A DNA stretch of 64,000 bases from the NCBI RefSeq assembly GCF_000004075.3, contig NC_026655.2, forward strand, positions 2,852,001 through 2,916,000, given 5' to 3'. This DNA comes from Cucumis sativus. Its lineage: Eukaryota; Streptophyta; Magnoliopsida; Cucurbitales; Cucurbitaceae. Below the pieces are notes generated by a model that was given only the letters and a program-made list of their open reading frames with translations, ran no database searches and was not told the DNA's origin. Position 1 is the first letter of the stretch; each line of letters opens with the position of its first letter. This document shows, in pieces, positions 36,511 to 50,800 of this stretch. The position numbers and the translations under genes are program-made.

Positions 36511-39500
36511 AGAAAATAAATAGCAATAGATAATAATGTACACCAAAACAATTCAAAACATTATTGATATGTACTACTTCCATTATATCTATACTATTTT
36601 TTAAAAAAGTCTTAAACATAAATACCCGTTTGTATATAAAAATATTAAGAACATTATCGTGTAAATGAAAATGCTCAAAATATTTATGAAATATAGCAAA
36701 ATTTTAGATTTTATCGAAATATAAAATTTCGTTATACTTGTAAATATTTTAGTTGATTTTGGTATATTTGAAAACATCTCAAAATATTATCACATATATA
36801 ATAATGACTAAAAGTAAGATTGTGTACATTCTTAAAAGAATACAAATGCATCATTCTCACTATTCACATAAAAAAATATTAAAATATCTCAAAAGAAAAG
36901 AAAAACGTGCAAAATTTATCACATGACAAGTTATGATTGGACAATTTAATAAATCAATACACAAAGATTAACGATACTCGAAATGCACCTAAATATTTTT
37001 CAAATTACAATAACATTAAATAGGTCGTTATTCTTTTAGTTAATGTTCAACTTAGTCTCGAGTATTAACAACTTGATTTCGTTATCTTTTGACTTTCCTT
37101 CTACTACGATCATTAGTTTGTTCCAAGTTAAACTTTCTTTGATGAGTTTGAATCAGTCTAACGAGTTTCTAACTACATAATATGGGTCATAGGTCGAATT
37201 TACTACAACATTTTTTCACTTTTTTTTAAAAGCAAGTTGTTGTATTGTGCTGCAATTTAATCACCAAGAACATATCATGAGAGAGTCTCGGGAGGTTATT
37301 GAGGGACCATATGATGGTGTAAAATCATCGGAGTTGATTGCAAACAAGTGATTGAGAAAAGGTTTAGGTTGATTTATTTGAATGACTCTACCTTACTCGT
37401 TATGGAATCAAATTACCTTTAGGCTACTATTTTGTTAAATAGGAAGACAGCAAAACTTGACCTAAAGTAAGATTGTTTGTTATACACTATAGTTTTAGAA
37501 TCAATTATCCACTCTCCATCGAGAACCTAATAATTAAAAATATTATTAATCAACTAGCTCGAATGACGACTAGTACTATTCAAGTAATTAAGAACACAAT
37601 TAATTATACCCATGGGAAAAACCTCCTCAAGGAGAGGAATAGAAAATAAATCTATTTTTAGAAATATTTTAATTTATTTTGTTATGTTTAAACATAGTCT
37701 GAATAATTATCAAATTTGATTGAGAAAATTATTAATATTTTTTTAAAAAATATAACAAGTCACCGATATTTGTAAGAAGAATTTCAAAAACGAAAAAAAC
37801 TCATGTGTTCATAATAAAAAAATGTCATAAAAAATGCTCTATTAACACAAGATTAATTGGCACCTAGGCAACAAATATATTTGATATGTTTTAATAATTT
37901 TTTTTTCGAAAGATTGCTGTGGACGTAACAATTGTTTAGATTTGGCTAGATTTGGCTATTCTTACATCTACTTTTTTAAGATTCTTTCTTATTTAGATTT
38001 GGCTACTTTTTATTCCAATAATTTTTTCAACATTTTTATATTTGTTATGTGACCGTAAATATTTGAGTATTTTACCTTATATAATAAACCAAGAATATGA
38101 TGATGAGTATTGATGAGTTATATTATTATTTAGTTAAAGAAAATTAAATATCTTTTTAGTAGTGATTTGTTTTTCTTTTTTTTTTGGTGAGTTTGTTTGA
38201 GATACTTTTTCTTTAAAATACATTCTTTTAAAAGTAAATTATATTCACCAAAGACTCCTCAATCAACTCTATATCAAATATAGAGAAAATGCACCTTTTA
38301 ACGAAAGTTCCCTCAATAATCACCAAGCATAAATTCCCCCCCTTTTTTTATTTCTTTTTCTTTTTTTCTAAAAAATGTCGTATATAAAAGAAAAGCAATA
38401 AAGTTGACCAAAAATCAATCATCTAAATCAATTTTTTCTTGATTTAGCTTGTTTTCGATGTCATTGCTAAAGTTATTTATAGTATAAATATTTAAACTTT
38501 CGATCATATCAAACTTAAAAGGTAACTTTCTCAAAGAAAAAGCAAAAATAAACAACTATATCAAATCAATTGTCATATATAATATATAATACGCGAAAAA
38601 AAGTAGAAGATCCTTTTATAATGAAGAGAAATTTTCATGTGAGTAACGTTGAGCAGTGAATTTCACCAGAATAATTGCTTCTTGCAAACAAAATTTTAAA
38701 TTATCAAACTATGGATCATTAAGAGATTTATATGTTAGATGAGTTGGGACTCTTTTTTTCCGGATATTTCTCTTTTAAACAATAAATAGTTAATGAACAA
38801 GATATGTTTGTTGTTATTTCTAAATATTTAAAATATTATACTAATTTTCTAAATAATTCTGAATTTATATTTTATACGGTCTCTTATATTCTTTATATAT
38901 ATCTTCTTATTGCAATAATTAAATCAAAATGTGGTTATCAAAATTTAAAAAAAAAAGAATAATTAATTAAATCAAAATGTTTCTCTCTCACATTTTCCTC
39001 ACCCCAAACTTGTAATAATAACTCAAGCTACCATTTTCCTCGTGGTGTATGATAATTAAAGAAAAAATAAGTTCCTATCTTTAACGTATGCTTCATTTTT
39101 CTTAGCAAATTTGATAAATGAGGTATAAAATTTTAGTGATTATTTTCACATTTTTCTTAAGTTAAACATAGAGCGATAAATAAATAAATAACAAACTCAC
39201 TTTGGTAATATAATTTATTATTATTTTTAATCAACATGAACACTTTTCACCAATATTTTCATAAGATTTGAGATTTCCAAAAAAATTCATGTGACACACT
39301 AACATTTTAAACATCGGTGTTGTTGTTGTTATCAATATTATTTTAATAAGTTTGTTTGATGAAATGTATCAATGTATGAGGTGGGTGAGAGAAAGAAAAC
39401 AAGACAGAGAAAGACAAAATATGGAAGCCAACTGCTCACAAAAAACCCTAAAATTAATAATAAAGTCCAAGTGATAACAGCACATAGGGCATGATATGCC

Positions 39501-39512
39501 TTTTTGTTCTTC

Positions 39513-39519
39513 TATATAT
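39513..39519 (+). promoter_or_regulatory. TATA box of the oxidosqualene cyclase gene
   Basis: TATATATG lies about 110 bp before the ATG at 39623, a normal distance for a plant gene with an ~80-base leader. The leader includes a CT-rich stretch. Confidence 0.45.
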
Positions 39520-39622
39520 GTATAATTAATTATTCAACCCAATCTTCAAATATAACATCTAATTTGAGAATTCCTTCAAGTTTTTTTTTTTTCTTTTTCT
39601 TTTCTAGTGAGAGCTAGAGACG

Positions 39623-42600
39623 ATGTGGAAGCTCAAAGTTTCGGAAGGATGGGAGACAAGTGAGAACGATCACGTAGGAAGACAATATTGGAAATTCGAC
39701 ACAAATCTCACACCTTCTGAAGAAGAAAAAGCTCAAATACAAAAGTTTTGTAATGAGTTTTACCGTAATCGTTTTCGAGCTAAGCACAGCTCTGATCTTT
39801 TAATGAGATTTCAGGTTAGTTTAATCTATATAAACTTATATTTATGCTTCTCGTATTTTTTCGTAAATACATCTCCAAATGCATCTATGTATTAGAAAAT
39901 GTTCTTTCTTATATTCATTAGTTTAGTTTGATTTTTTTTTTAATTTCGTGAAAGATAGCTTCAAAGAAGAAGATGAACAATTAATATTTTTGTTATTTTG
40001 ATGGAAAATTAACGATGAAGAACAATAACAACAATAATTCTTCTTGCAATAAATTGATAGTGATGTGTGAATAAACGTATTCTTTTGTGCTTTCTCATTA
40101 GTCAATGACTCAAGCTAGCTCTTTAATTACAAATTAAATAATTTTATATATATCTCACGTAGTAATATAATATATATTTCATAATTATTACGTATAAATG
40201 AATCCAACATTTTTTTTAAACTTACGTTAAATTATCTAATGGACGTAAAAGCGTGTGTATTGAATTTTATTAACACTTTAAAATTGAATCTTTTGTAAGC
40301 TTGAAATATATAGAACATTAAATAAAACATCAATATCGTAAAATTTTATAGCCAATATTAATTAACAATGGACGAACAAACTATCTCTTAAAATATGTGA
40401 GGTTTATTGATTTTTTGGTTAATTGATTTTTGTAATTATGATACAAATATCAAACTTTTTTTCTTAACCCACCAACAATCATTTCAAAACCATGGTTAAT
40501 ATGATCATATTAGTGTACAATAATGTCATGTCACATCACATATATTAGATCTTTACGTTAATTAGATATGGTAGTTATAATTAAAAGGGTAGATTAAGTA
40601 ATACAAGATGACAATAATTAAATAATTTTTTTTGAGAGTTTGGACCATGAGTTAATTATTGTTTTGTTGTTATAATAATTAAAAAATATTATTATCCTTT
40701 AATTCTATTAAAATTTGAAAACTTTTTCTAAGTTAAACATAATACTCAACCTATAAAATCATAGATTGAAGCATCTACTCTCATTTATTGTTGACTATTT
40801 AAAAGAAAAATTAGATGAAAACAAGAAAAAAATGTTAAAATATTAATTTCATCTCCATGCATTAAAGTTTGTTCATATTACAACTTCAAAAACAAATAGT
40901 GAAAAATCCAAATGGATAACATGATTTTTTTTAATTTTTTTTGGAAAATGATAGTAATAATAATAAATAAATAAACTTCCTATTGAAACCTTAAATGGGT
41001 TATATATAGTTTTAGAAGAAAGTAAGACTAATTAGTAATTAATTCTTAACTACTTATTAATCTAAGTTAACAATGAAACAAATATTAAACTTAAATAAGT
41101 TAGTTATATAATTCTCCTTCTAAATTTATGGTTTATTGTCAAATTGAATTTAGCGAGATGTGAAAATATTTACAAATACACGAAATTATCCCATGCTATC
41201 CATATTTTATAAATGTTTTGATTTATTTTACTATATAATTTGAGGATAATGGAAATATTAAGACTGTTAAATTTTGAAATATTGTATAGTTGAGAAAGGA
41301 GAATAATGGTGATGAGGTGAAACTACCAAGGCAAATAAAAATTACAAGTGAGGAGGAAATAAATGAAGAAGCAATTGAGAAGACATTGAGAAGAGGAATT
41401 AGATTTTACTCAACTTTACAAACACAAGATGGCTTTTGGCCTGGTGACTATGGTGGCCCTTTGTTTCTTCTTCCTGCCTTGGTAAATTTCTAGTTTCTTT
41501 ACTTTTTAATTAATTGGAAAATTGCAAAAATATACCATCCAAATGTAGGGGCGTAATTGCAATTTATACTCTCGTAATTCTAGGGTTTAGGGTTTGACGT
41601 AATTGCAATTTATATCCTCATAACCCTAAACCCTCGAACTTAAAGTAATTGACAAACTTAAAATTTTGAATGATACAAATTGATGTGTTTAAACTTGATA
41701 ATCTAATTTTCAAACTCGTATTAGTTTGAGGATATGATTGTAATTATTACGTACAACCTTTTAGTGGTGGTTTTTATTATTAGATACTTGACTAAATATG
41801 TATTTTATTTAAGTTTACAAAATAATATCTTATTTTTTTTAAAATATTTATTTTTGCATAGGAACGGCTTAGAAAATCGTTTTGTTGCCTAAAAGCATAG
41901 TTAAAATCAGTTATTGTCCATTTAAAAATCACTTTTAAATATTTCTTCAATAATTTAAAATAGAATTTGAGATATTTTTAAAATAACAAAATTTTTGATT
42001 ACATGAGTGATAGTCTTCTGTCACTGTAACGTATCACTAAATATTACTGATAGAATCTGTTGTATGTGGTTTATATTTAGAATGTATCTATTAATTTAAA
42101 AGTAATATTAAATATTAAATTAATTGAGAGGGATTAGAATGTTATTTAAAATGGATTCACACACTGACAAAATTAATTTTAATAATTTAGAAAATCAATC
42201 CCCAAACTAAATATTCTTTTTGTTAAGAAAAAAAATTAGAATGATTATGGTTTATGATTTATTATTTAAATAAAAATTAGAGACCAAAATGTCTCCACGT
42301 CTCTTATTAAAACTATTTAAATGTTTCCCCTACATTTTTTAATTTGAAACTTGTGTGGCTGCATATATTTTATTTTCAAGTGTGTACTATGTAATTTATT
42401 TTGAAAATATATTCTTTTAAAATAGAGTAAAAAACTATATTGTATAAGTTTAAAAAATCATTACAAATCCACGTTGTTCACTAACCTAATTTAAAGACTG
42501 AAAGTAATCTTTAACCTTATAAAAAGTTATTAGAGTAAAAATGTTTTTACTTGCAAACCCTAAAATCAAACCACTGAAGAAACTCTAGATAGAAAATTAT

Positions 42601-44779
42601 CATTTTTTTTAAGTAAAAAAAAAATTGTTTATAAACATTTAAAAAGTGAATCCAACCTGATTATTAAATTTTTTATTTTAAATTAATTATAGTTGCTCAT
42701 ATAAAAAATTATAATTAAGTTAATTCAACAAAGGGTTTATTATTATTGAAAGAACAATCATTATAGTACATCAACTATAATAAAATATATGGATTTTTTT
42801 GGTTCAAAATATATGATATTAAAAACCTTATCAAATGTAGGACCATTAATATATTAATTTCAAATGATTTCTTTTTCTTTTTGTTTGTTGTTAATTGGTC
42901 CCCTCACCATAGCCATTAACTCACTAATTTATTTTGCCAAATTTGTATTTTTGTGCTTTTAATAAAAACCAATATGATTTTAATTATAGTAAAAAAAACA
43001 ATTTTTTAATTAATTTTATTTCATTTTCGTAAATGGTCCCATAATTTCTCACTTTTGAGTTTTAAGTAATTAATTTTCTAAGCACTTAAGGTACGGATCA
43101 TTGATTTCATTACCAAGTTATATTTGATATTGAATATTAATGTCAATAGGATACATACATCCAAGTGATAAATATTTGGTGTATTAGAACAAAAATTAAA
43201 AAGGCATATTTGGTGTGTATATTATTTAAGAAATAAATAAAACAAAAAAAAGACATATTTGTTGTGTATATATTCTTAATGATATAAAATATCATGTAAT
43301 TAACACACAAAACAGAAGGGGTTGTTAAGGGAATAAAGTTGGAAATATAGTTGGCAGAAAAAAGAAATTTAGTATAATTTGCATATTCCATTCTACATGA
43401 TATAGTCCCTTGATTTTTTTTAATTAGACACCAATTTTTATTACTCTGTGATGTAAATGTAAAGATTAAGTTGTGACACAATTTAAAATACAAATATTTG
43501 AACTTGTTTAAGAATTAAAAGTGTTTTTTAACCCATATATATATATAACTACAATTTTGTGTTTAATCAGGTGATTGGATTAAGTGTAACAAAGGCTCTT
43601 GATGTAGCCATATCATGCCACCATCGATATGAGATGTGTCGCTACCTATACAATCACCAAGTAATTCTTTCTTTCTTTTCTAAGCATTTATTTTTCTTCA
43701 GGTAATAGATCAAGCCTTTTGATTTTTAAAATAGTAATTTATGCATTATTATGTATTGAATTATGTTTAAATTCGTTTGAAAGGAATGTTTCCAACTTCA
43801 TTTCCTTCCAAAATTAAAACAATTTTATGTTTATGGTTTCCTATAAATTAATACAACAAACCAAAAATATATATAGATATAATAAATAACTTAAACTGCC
43901 CCATATGGTTGCATTTTAGCTAAATAGATTATTAAGTGGCCTCTATTATTTGTATTTTTCTTAATTAAATTGGTCCATGATATTTTAAATTATTAAAAAT
44001 TTTGTACCCTAAATATATATTAAAAGTACTTAATTAAGTTATATCAAAATATTTGAATACGTTGACATGTTTAAAATATTAACTCAATTTGCCCATTCCC
44101 AAAGTTGGACATATCCATGATAAAATTTCTTTTTTTCTTTCTTTACAATTTTACTATAATTTAATTTTTTTTTTATAGAAGAACATATAAATAAATTTGA
44201 ACATATTATACGTAAAATTAAGAATTTTATTTAATAAAAACTTTAATTGAGATTAATGAGAATGATTAGGACCTTTTAAATATTAAAAATGTATATTTTT
44301 TGTTTTGCTTTGTTACCACTTGTATTTAATTGATGGTAGTAGGAGTGAGTTTATGAAGAATAAAAACTAGTTTAGCTGTGAAAATAATATGATTCTTTTT
44401 TCTTTCGTGAGAGCAAATTAAAATAGAAGTATGCAGCATAAATGTAAAAATTAGATGTAATCAAAATGATTGAAAATTAGGATTATAATAATAGGTCAAA
44501 ATTGATATTAAGAATCAAACTATGCTACACGAAAGTGTTGGAAAAAGAGTGTTGGAAAAAGAGGATTGAGTTAGAAAAGAGTGAAAATGAAATATTTTAA
44601 AAACAATAAATCCAGTTCAAAATACTCCATCTAAACGTGAATCTGACATTATTATTAATTTACAAAATCATTACATTTCAACCCATCAAACATATAATAT
44701 ATATTTGAAGTCAATAAATCAAAAAAAAAAATATTTATCTATATTAACCTAATTATTATATTTTTCCCTTTCTACTTTA

Positions 44780-44826
<47 letters not shown>

Positions 44827-47800
44827 GAATGAAGATGGAGGGTGGGGATTGCATATAGAAGGGAACAGCACAATGCTTTGTACAGCTCTATCCTACGTGA
44901 GCTTGAGATTATTGGGAGAGAAAATGGACGGTCGTGATGGAGCCTTACTCAAAGCAAGAAGATGGATTCTTGATCGAGGTGGGGCCACCTCAATCCCCTC
45001 TTGGGGAAAAACATGGCTCTCCGTAAGACCGCCCGCACTTTATAACTCCCCATCCCAATTCATTTTATTTTTCAATCCTTGCTCTATATATTTTTTTTAA
45101 TTTACGTTTCTTCTCACTTAAATTTCTTACCCCACTCGTTATATTTAAACATTTAAAATTTGAAAAATGATCCAAAATTATTTAGTAAAATTTTATAATG
45201 CACATCCAAAAACTTAATTCATATTTGTCAACACAGTTATACACATTGGTATATATGAATCTTTAAATTTTACTATTTTAGAAAATAATTTTGTCTATAT
45301 TTTAAATTATTCTCAAACTTGTAGTCCATTTATCTTTTAAAGTTTTAAAGATTCCGTTAAACTTTTTTTAAAAAATACTTAATAAAATTTTAAAGTTACT
45401 AAACTCTAAGCTTAGCATATTTAATTATTTAAGTTAAATATAAAATAAAGTTACAATAAAAAAACTTCAAAAAAAAAAAAAAACTTTTAGAGACTATATG
45501 ACGATGATAATTTATATGAAATATTTGAGGGATTTTATAATATAGATTTTAAGGGGAATGTAATAAAGTAAATTAAAATTGGATGTAGGTCCTTGGGGTT
45601 TATGAGTGGGAAGGAAATAATCCACTTCCACCCGAGATGTGGCTCTTCCCTTACTCTCTTCCGTTACATCCAGGTTCTATTTTTACTAATTTTTTTCCTT
45701 TCCTTTTCTTTTTTTACTTCTCTTTAAAACGTGCTATTTAAATTCCTATTTAATCATTATTTTATTTCTATTATGCTGTGCTATTTCTAGGGAAAAAAAT
45801 TTAAAAATAGTAAATTTTATTAATATGCTAAAACTATCGTCGATAAATTCAAAATTTTAGAGTAACTTATAAATATTTATAAATATTTTAATTTATTTTG
45901 CTATATTTAAAAATATTTTTTAAAATAATCACGTTTGAATTTCAAATTTTAAAAAAAGAAATAATAATAAGACTGTTTCTTTTCAATTTCAAACAACATA
46001 ATTTGAAAATATTTTTAATTCTACATAAAACCTAAATGTTAATATATACCGACATTTTTAAATATACCAAAATAAATTAAAATATTTATTATTTACGAGT
46101 TATAGCAAAATTTTAGATTCTATCACTAACAGTCTTCTATCACTATAGTATATCAACGACTATAAGTGATAAAATTGATTGTACATTATAAATATTTTGT
46201 AAAATTTTCTATTTTTGAAAACTACAAAAATACTTTCTATAATATAATATATTCGAGAGTTTTATTAAAAATTCAACGTTTTTTTCTCTAAAAATCTTGA
46301 GAATAAAATGAAAAAAAAAATGAATTTACAAAGGTAGGGTTGTACTCCGTTAGATTGTATTAAGAAGTTTTAAACATAGACATCTTTAATAATTTTACAA
46401 GTAAACTAGAAACAAATTTTAAAAATATAGTAAATCTTTATTTATTATAAAATAAAATAGCTCAATTCACATATGTCAATCCATCTGGTATGAAAAAAAA
46501 TTATTAAATCAATAATGTAACTACATTAAGAAATTAAAATGAGTAAACAAGTAACAAATAAGTTTGAGGAGCATGCAGGAAGGATGTGGTGTCATAGTCG
46601 AATGATATATCTACCAATGTCATACTTATATGGAAAAAGATTTGTGGGATCAATTAGCTCCATCATACTAAGCCTTAGACGAGAGCTTTACACATGTCCT
46701 TATCATAAGATTGATTGGAACCTTTCTCGAAACCTATGTGCAAAGGTACGTAACATCATTGTGATCTAACTGTTATTAATTTTCTTTTCAGTTGTTTTTT
46801 GTTAGATTAGGAGTTTAATTTCTAAATTTTGAGTTAACAGAAGAAGCATTTGGGTTGGGTTTTATAGGAAGATTTGTACACTCCACATTCCAAAATACAA
46901 GATGTTTTATGGAATTCAATTCACAAGTTTGGTGAACCATTGTTGAAGAAATGGCCACTCTCAAAGCTTAGGCAAAAAGCTCTTGACTTTGTGATTCAAC
47001 ACATCCACTATGAGGATGAAAATACTCACTACCTTTGCCTTGGACCTGTTAGCAAGGTAAGCTTCTTCCAAGTACATACATATACTGAAATCTATTTTTA
47101 GTTTACTCATTTGTATTCATATATATATAACTCATCTAATTAATTAACCCTATTAACACTTATGTAGCTGATATTTTTTTAATAATAAATTAATCTCTCC
47201 GTTTGTAGATATATCTAGTGAACATAACGTTAGTGAACCACATCAATTTTTATATCAATTTTTTTTTCTTTGGTTGTTGATTTCATAAATAAGTGTTCTG
47301 TTTTTGTATGGGAAAGGGCCAAATTGTGTAAGCACTTTATGCAGGTGCTAAACATGGTGTGTTGTTGGGTTGAGGATCCAAACTCAGAAGCATTTAGAAG
47401 ACACATTCCTAGAGTTAAAGATTATCTCTGGCTAGCTGAGGATGGAATGAAAATGCAGGTTCTAATTTAATTTGAATACCCTAAGCTTCGTTTCCCTTTT
47501 TATTAGGGCAGTGAGCCCTAAAATTTTGTAAGTTGAAAGTGATTTTGAAAACTTTGTAACCACTCTAAAATACGTCTTTTAATGGTGAAAATTTAGTTCA
47601 ATGTTTGATTTATTTTTATGTACTTTTAAATTTGATTTTCATACCATCAAAATGATCAATTTTAAATGGTTAAAAGAAAAAAAAAAAAAAAACTATTTTA
47701 ACAATCTTAAAATTGCTCTCGAATTCTTTTGTTAATAAGTTAATGCATGAACTATATTATATATATGGATATATTTGAACAGGGATATAATGGATCTCAA

Positions 47801-50800
47801 TTATGGGACGTAGTTTTCGCAGTTCAAGCAATACTTGCAACTGATCTAGTGGACGAATACGGATCAGTACTTAAGAAAGCTCACAATTTCATAAAAAATT
47901 CACAAGTATGGTATACTGTATTCATTTATATTTTTTCTCTTTTCCTTAATCAATTTGAAAATTACGAAATATATATGATCAATTAACTTTGTATTTGGTA
48001 TTTAATTAATAACTTAAGAGGAAGAGAAATGGAATTAAAGATGATAACAATCCAAGTATATGGTATCGCCTCATTTCAAAAGGTGGATGGCCCTTCTCAA
48101 CTCCAGACAATGCATGGCCTGTTTCTGATTGTACTGCTGAAGCATTGAAGGTATTTTTTTTTTCATATCTCCAGTGCAAATCCACTTACGATTCGTTTGA
48201 ATTGTTTTTCTAAGTATTTATATACATTTTTTTCATTTGTATATACTAAGAAAGTACGTTCAAATACACTCTTATCCACTCAATTCATTTGATAGAATTT
48301 AAATGTTGTTCCAAGCTACCGTTTCTTTTTATTATCATTTTAAAGATGAATAAAACAGTTGTTAAAACATTTTTTCACCCCATATGAATTAAACCTTTCT
48401 AATATTATTCAAAAGAACCTGATTTTATTCACTAAACTATGCTCCGTTTGGAAAATCTGTTTTGAAACAAATCCTTCTAGCAGCTCCAAAATTCAAATTT
48501 GGTGAATATGAAATTACAAGGGAATTTGTAACAGGTAGCAATTTTGCTGTCACAAATGCCAACAACAATGGTGGGTGAGCCAATAGATGTACATAATCTA
48601 TACGACGCCGTTGATCTGATTCTTTCACTTCAGGTGGGTAATTAAATTTACATTTAAGCATTTTGAAATTAAATATCATAATATATATATATATATACAT
48701 AAAATTACCAAGAGCTTATAATATATTTTCGTTGTGTCAATTACTTGCAGAATTCCAATGGAGGATTTGCTTCTTATGAACTCACAAGATCCTATCCATG
48801 GTTGGAGGTATAATAAAGAACACAAAACCCAATAACTATACGTTAAAGTATTAATATATAGTTAAATGTATATACAGTAAGTGATAGAGTGATTATTTAG
48901 CATCGTTTAGGTTTCATGTTCAAACACCTACACTTTTAAATTGTGATGTGTTGATATTATTACAAAAACAAAACATCACAGTTTAATTACTTCAAATTCA
49001 TTGTAGTTCATCAACTTTCTTAACCATTTTCAAATTTTAATACAAAGTTTTCTTTTGTGTGTGTGTGTGTTTAGATGTTGAATCCAGCTGAAATATTTGC
49101 AGATGTCATGATTGATTATCAGTAAGACACTTTTTGTTCGTTTGTTTGTATACATATAGGGTTACCAAAAAAAAACTAATTTTTTTTTGTTTGGGATTAA
49201 AAAAGGTATGTGGAGTGTACTTCAGCAGTAATTCAAGGGCTTAAAGCATTCATGAAATTACATCCAGGCTACCGCAAGAAAGACATTCAAACATGCATTT
49301 CCAAAGCAGCACATTTCATTGAAACCATTCAGCTATCTGATGGATCTTGGTAATAATATTTTCTCTTCATTTCTATCTTTCCTTTCAACTTTCACTAAAC
49401 TGATTTTAATTTGGCCATATTTAAGAACACTTCTCAACAACATGCACTAATACAAACCTAAAAAAAAAATCAAATTTGAGATGTATTTAGTATACTTATG
49501 AATTAGGTATGGATCATGGGGGATTTGCTATACATATGGGACATGGTTTGGGATAAAGGGATTGGTTGCAAGTGGAAGAACCTATGCTAACAGTGAATGC
49601 ATAAGGAAGGCAACTCAATTCCTTCTTTCAAAACAGCTCAAATCTGGTGGTTGGGGAGAGAGCTACCTCTCAGCCCATCACAAGGTACTAATTAACCCTA
49701 ATTAATTAAAACTTTCATTTCATTCTTAACTTGTTTGATATTATACACCAATTAATTAACTTATATTTCTATATAAATATTGATGTATGTATATATATTC
49801 TCGAAAAACAAGGTATATACTGATCTTAAAGACGGCAAATCACATATAGTCAATACTTCTTGGGTGCTGTTGGCTCTCATTCAAACCGATCAGGTATTAG
49901 TTTCATTAATTTCATCGACTTTTGATATGATAAATTATTCAACTATGCTTGTACGTGTTTAAGAATGAAACACATCTTTAATCACTTAAGATTAATTTTC
50001 AATCAATGATTTAATCTTTTTTGTAAATAGTTTCGATATTTTGTCATTTGGATGGATATGAAATTATAGTATAAAGTGAATTTTATGTGGAGATTAGGCA
50101 CAACGAGACCCGTCTCCTCTACATCGAGCAGCAATGGTGCTGATTAATTCACAAATGGACGATGGAGATTTCCCACAGCAGGTCTTCTCTCTCTTTCTCT
50201 CCATTGTCTCATGGAGATATATATATTAATGTGATTAAGATTTTTTCTTTCATCTTTTAGCTATTAATTAAGATTAAAATTTTGTTACATAATATATTCC
50301 CAAGTATCTATTTCTATAAATAAATTTCAAGAGATGTATTAAATTTAAAACGCAAACCCTAAATTAATAATTGTTCCAATTTAAAACTTGAAGTTTACCA
50401 TTGTCTAAATTTCTTTTCACCAATATAGTATGGAAATTATAATTTGAGTCAATTTATTACAATTAACTTAAAAAATTATCTATGCAATTAATGTAGAGAT
50501 GTAGAAGTCCTTCTTCAAATGTCAATGTTAAAAATATTGTGTACAATTTTTTTTTTTTTTTTACAATTAAACATAATAAATAGTATAAATTTAGGTTTTA
50601 AGTTGATATTATAATAATAACATATAACAACGATGTACCACACTATACTACATTAAAGTGCATTGTATATTGAACATATTAGTGATACAATTAATTTCTT
50701 CAATAATAGGAAAAATAGTAGATTGTTTAAATTGTTTTTTTTTTTTTTTGTGTGTGTGTGTGTGTATGTGAATAATTTATTTTTCTGATATTATAATTAA

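Larger units (their letters stand above)
33711..39500. other. AT-rich intergenic region, no gene
   Basis: 5.8 kb between the divergent SSL and oxidosqualene cyclase genes. It holds the SSL promoter and 5' UTR (up to about 33870), (TA)n runs near 34780-34799 and 35763-35792, and a slightly GC-richer patch at 36260-36510 that looks like a decayed retroelement piece. AT-rich repeat arms near 36640-36790 resemble stretches in the cyclase introns. The open frames here are short and low-complexity; none is supported as a gene. Confidence 0.6.
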
